From positions 1-6,139 of the forward strand of contig JAPUIP010000860.1 in NCBI GenBank assembly GCA_027296925.1: 6,139 bases of DNA. Reading direction: 5' to 3'. A model generated the notes under the pieces. That model made no database searches and was not told the DNA's origin. It saw only the letters and a list, made by a program, of their open reading frames with translations. The position numbers and the translations under genes are program-made. Each line of letters opens with the position of its first letter. Position 1 is the stretch's first letter. Source of the stretch: Candidatus Poribacteria bacterium (GTDB lineage Bacteria; Poribacteria; WGA-4E; PCPOR2b). Positions 4,130 through 6,139 of the stretch are shown piece by piece.

Positions 4130-6139
4130 CTATTTTGCAATCAGCATCTTGCGGGTTGCTGAGAAATCCTGGGTCTGTAAGCTATAGAAGTAGACACCAG
4201 AAGCAACTCTTTCACCGGAGCTGTTGCGGCCATCCCAATACGCCGCCGTGGATCTTGTCGAATAGAAGCCGGCAGGCTTCAGACCGAGATCGAGCGTTCG
4301 CACAGCGCGACCGGACAGATCATAGATCCGAATCGTGACTTCTGCCAAGTCGGCAAGCTGGTACGGCATCCACGTTTCAGGGTTGAAGGGATTGGGGAAG
4401 TTTTGCGCGAGAAGTGTTTGTGTCGGACGGACATCACCGACGATCAGCGGCAAGCTCAAGTAGGCTTTCCGGATATCTGCAATGTCAATGTCACGGTGGA
4501 AGGGGCCAGAGACGATATTTCCGGACTCATCCAATATGGAGATCTCCAATTGATCACCGGCTTCGATAACACTCTTGCGATTGAGGTCCGCCCAGACAGC
4601 AGCGAAACGTCCGCGATCGACGGAAACCAAATCGGTGGCAACGGTACCGGTACGACGGTTTTTCGCAACGACCGTATAGACACCGCTATCTTTTCCATTT
4701 TGCAGCACTCCACTCACGACAAACGCCCACGCTGTCGTTCGGACATAAGCCGGAGGGGCTGCGGGCACGTTCATCCACGCCCTTCCGACGAAAGTCACTG
4801 TGCCACCTTCAGGGACGTTAACGATGTAGCCCTGGCCACCGTCAAGAGGAAAGCCATCGTCATCTTGATCTTCGGTGAAAGCGACAAATTTCTGTGCCGC
4901 CGAATCGAGCTTAATCACGGTGGTTGCACCGATCTCTTCAGCGAGTGTGCGGGCGGTGTAAGGTTCAGGCGGCATCAGGGGAAGTGAGATCATGTTCAGT
5001 CCCGGATCGAGATCCATGACGAAAATCTTCTCTTCATCCGCTTCGAAAAGCGGTCTTATTGTCAGATGCGCGACGGGCTCTGCCCAACCAAACTCCGGCC
5101 CGACGTCGGCGTCCCCACGGATGCCGGGATGGGGTTCGATGACACCGTCGGTTTCGGCACGTTCGGTACCCATAAACGGAGGGCCTGGAATGTGTGTCGC
5201 CAACTCGTTGTTTTCTTCCGTCCCCGCATCATACGCAAACAGTTCAACCTCGATTTCATGTGGGTATCCATCTTCGTCGAAAAGCGGGAGCGTATCGACC
5301 GCCACAATGCCATCGTTGGTTTGCACAAGCATCGTTGCTAATGAGAGATATAGGTAATCCAAACCAGCCCCGATGACCTCTGTGACAGATTCGCCAGGCG
5401 GCAGCGGTGTGTCCAGCGCAACCAAATCCAGCGTATACACGGATTCTTCGGCAAGTTCTGCTAAAGGTTGGTTGTCTCCGGTCTCCGCCAAAATTCGAAG
5501 TTCCTCCGACGCCGGCGTTCCCAATTCACCAATCTGGAAACCTTGACCGTGGGTCACCATAATTGGAGGCGAGAAGACTTGACTGTCGGTGAGGTTTGTC
5601 AGTGTGACTTCAAATAGCAGTACCTCCGGAACTTCGAATTTGTCGTCAACCAACTCGAGCCCAACGACCTGACCACGAATCTCTCCGGAGGGATTGACTT
5701 TGGTGTGGAAGTTCACATAAACCCAGCCGTTCAGGAGGTATTCGAGGTCCTGCTCCGTCAATCCTTCCCAGAGCCCCTCGATATGTCCTTCGTCAAAGTC
5801 CTCGGTAATAATGGGAAAGATGACGCCAGCGGTTTCAGTTTCATCGGCAGGGCCATGAAAATGGGCACCCGTAATTAGGTCGCTCAAGTCCGTCACCGTA
5901 ATACTATACCAGAGCGCGGTGCCTTCTTCGATGAGCTTGAAGACGCCAGTACCGGCACCATCAGCATCTACGGACGGCACCTCCGCATCCCCACTGAGGA
6001 CTGCCATTCCATTTTCGCCCATGTGCACCTGTCCCCGAATTTCACCGGGGGGATTGGCGTCGGTGTGGACGTTCAGGTAAAGCCAACCCTTGAAGAGATA
6101 ATCGAGTTGGTCACCGGTCAATCCTTCCCAAACTCCTGC
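4130..6139 (-). CDS. Secreted protein with tandem CHRD domains, Spondin_N domain and C-terminal sorting tail (5' end outside window)
   Basis: 669 residues are visible. The frame is open to the right edge, so the signal peptide and true start lie outside. Visible residues 1-38 are the end of one CHRD domain (GWLYLNVHT, GEIRGQV). Residues 44-159 are a complete second one (SGDAEVPSVDADGAGTGVF, ITGAHFHGPA, GWVYVNFHT, GEIRGQV). Residues 174-362 match Spondin_N: FEVTLTNLTDSQVFSPP, VVTH-like MVTHGQGF, LATMLVQTNDG, AYDAGTEENNEL, and a final H-PGIRG segment with AHLTI. Residues 377-453 form a module beginning LDPGLNMISLPL with GGQGYIVNVPEGG. A further beta-rich region with AWAFVVSG follows. The tail (576-669) has NFPNPFNPETW, YWDGR and SGVYFYSL, ending RKMLIAK. 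CHRD and Spondin_N occur in animal matrix proteins and also in bacteria. The architecture suggests an extracellular adhesive or matrix-like protein; no catalytic motif was recognised and the ligand is unknown. Confidence 0.9.
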   Translation of the reverse strand, partial: AGVWEGLTGDQLDYLFKGWLYLNVHTDANPPGEIRGQVHMGENGMAVLSGDAEVPSVDADGAGTGVFKLIEEGTALWYSITVTDLSDLITGAHFHGPADETETAGVIFPIITEDFDEGHIEGLWEGLTEQDLEYLLNGWVYVNFHTKVNPSGEIRGQVVGLELVDDKFEVPEVLLFEVTLTNLTDSQVFSPPIMVTHGQGFQIGELGTPASEELRILAETGDNQPLAELAEESVYTLDLVALDTPLPPGESVTEVIGAGLDYLYLSLATMLVQTNDGIVAVDTLPLFDEDGYPHEIEVELFAYDAGTEENNELATHIPGPPFMGTERAETDGVIEPHPGIRGDADVGPEFGWAEPVAHLTIRPLFEADEEKIFVMDLDPGLNMISLPLMPPEPYTARTLAEEIGATTVIKLDSAAQKFVAFTEDQDDDGFPLDGGQGYIVNVPEGGTVTFVGRAWMNVPAAPPAYVRTTAWAFVVSGVLQNGKDSGVYTVVAKNRRTGTVATDLVSVDRGRFAAVWADLNRKSVIEAGDQLEISILDESGNIVSGPFHRDIDIADIRKAYLSLPLIVGDVRPTQTLLAQNFPNPFNPETWMPYQLADLAEVTIRIYDLSGRAVRTLDLGLKPAGFYSTRSTAAYWDGRNSSGERVASGVYFYSLQTQDFSATRKMLIAK
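4133..4414 (-). other. C-terminal sorting domain (T9SS type A / FlgD-Ig-like) of the CHRD/Spondin_N protein
   Basis: The last 94 residues follow the pattern NFPNPFNPETW, PYQLA, IxIYDLSGRAVRTL, G-Y, YWDGRNSSGERVASGVYFY, KMLIAK. This beta-sandwich tail directs export or surface attachment in Bacteroidetes-type secretion and is also common in other FCB-like bacteria. The equivalent tail of the neighbouring protein is at 1469-1747. Whether this organism has a type IX system cannot be told from this window. Confidence 0.85.
5054..5620 (-). other. Spondin_N domain (within the CHRD/Spondin_N protein)
   Basis: The segment has the characteristic order of bacterial Spondin_N domains: a strand VTLTNLT, FSPP, a THxxGF element, ASEELRILAETGDN, then LSLATMLVQTNDG, then AYDAGTEENNEL and a closing HPGIRG. 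In F-spondin this fold is a calcium-binding beta-sandwich of the extracellular matrix. The linker region around VALDTPLPPGESVTEVI also fits the family. Confidence 0.88.
5663..6139 (-). repeat. Tandem CHRD domains with a 360-base period
   Basis: The complete domain covers 5663-6010, and the end of the preceding copy covers about 6026-6139. The matching words GLTEQDLEYLLNGWVYVNFHT and GLTGDQLDYLFKGWLYLNVHT lie exactly 360 bases apart, as shown by the repeated ATCCTTCCCA (5761 and 6121 on the plus strand). More copies may lie beyond the right edge. Confidence 0.88.

Noticed and set aside
3946..4140. Minus-strand open frame of 64 codons overlapping the CHRD/Spondin_N stop
   Set aside because: Its composition is rich in Arg and Ser without motifs, its start lies inside the upstream gene, and it covers both hairpins; it is more likely non-coding.
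3894..4187. Plus-strand open frame of 97 codons in the intergenic gap
   Set aside because: It has no convincing ribosome binding site, overlaps the 3' end of the CHRD/Spondin_N gene, has no recognised motif and runs through the inverted repeat; it is probably a chance frame.
6119..6121. TTG at the right edge as the start of the CHRD/Spondin_N protein
   Set aside because: The frame stays open to the window edge, and the preceding residues AGVWEG match the same position of the next CHRD copy (EGLWEG), so this is an internal codon.

Overview
The window comes from a bacterium of moderate GC content. All four recognisable genes lie on the minus strand, so transcription runs from right to left. 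Two of them encode large modular exported proteins that end in closely related C-terminal sorting domains (NFPNPFNPETW...PYQLA, YWDGR, final K-M/V-L/V-I-x-K). From memory of the family, this tail, the dockerin-like pair and the module around 'GLNMISLPLMPPEPYTA' are typical of uncultured Candidatus Poribacteria, which are sponge-associated or marine, and of neighbouring FCB-like lineages. That placement is an inference from protein style, not a database result.

Layout in transcription order: (1) 6139 to 4130 holds the 3' part of a secreted protein with tandem CHRD (chordin-type) domains, a Spondin_N domain, a beta-rich module and a sorting tail. Its 5' end lies outside the window. (2) 4129 to 3710 is a 420-base gap with two imperfect hairpins, an intrinsic terminator, and the leader of the next gene. 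(3) 3709 to 1466 is a complete secreted protein: signal peptide, lamin-tail-like domain, three 113-residue repeats, dockerin-like EF-hand pair, helical linker and sorting tail. (4) 1465 to 1380 is a short gap with a weak terminator-like hairpin and a strong 14-bp hairpin. (5) 1379 to 321 is a Gfo/Idh/MocA-family NAD(P)-dependent oxidoreductase. (6) 320 to 240 is a gap with a good stem-loop plus T tract. (7) 239 to 1 is the N-terminal part of undecaprenyl-diphosphatase (uppP/bacA), running off the left edge.

The two large proteins look like independent members of the organism's surface or secreted proteome that share an export tail. The oxidoreductase and uppP are ordinary metabolic and envelope genes, and nothing in the sequence ties them functionally to the surface proteins. 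A stem-loop separates each adjacent pair of genes, so the four genes may be separate transcription units or be linked only by partial read-through. No tRNA, rRNA, CRISPR array, insertion sequence or phage gene was seen. The most interesting points are the animal-matrix-like CHRD plus Spondin_N architecture, the mosaic repeat identities in the second gene, and the structured non-coding gap at 3710-4129.
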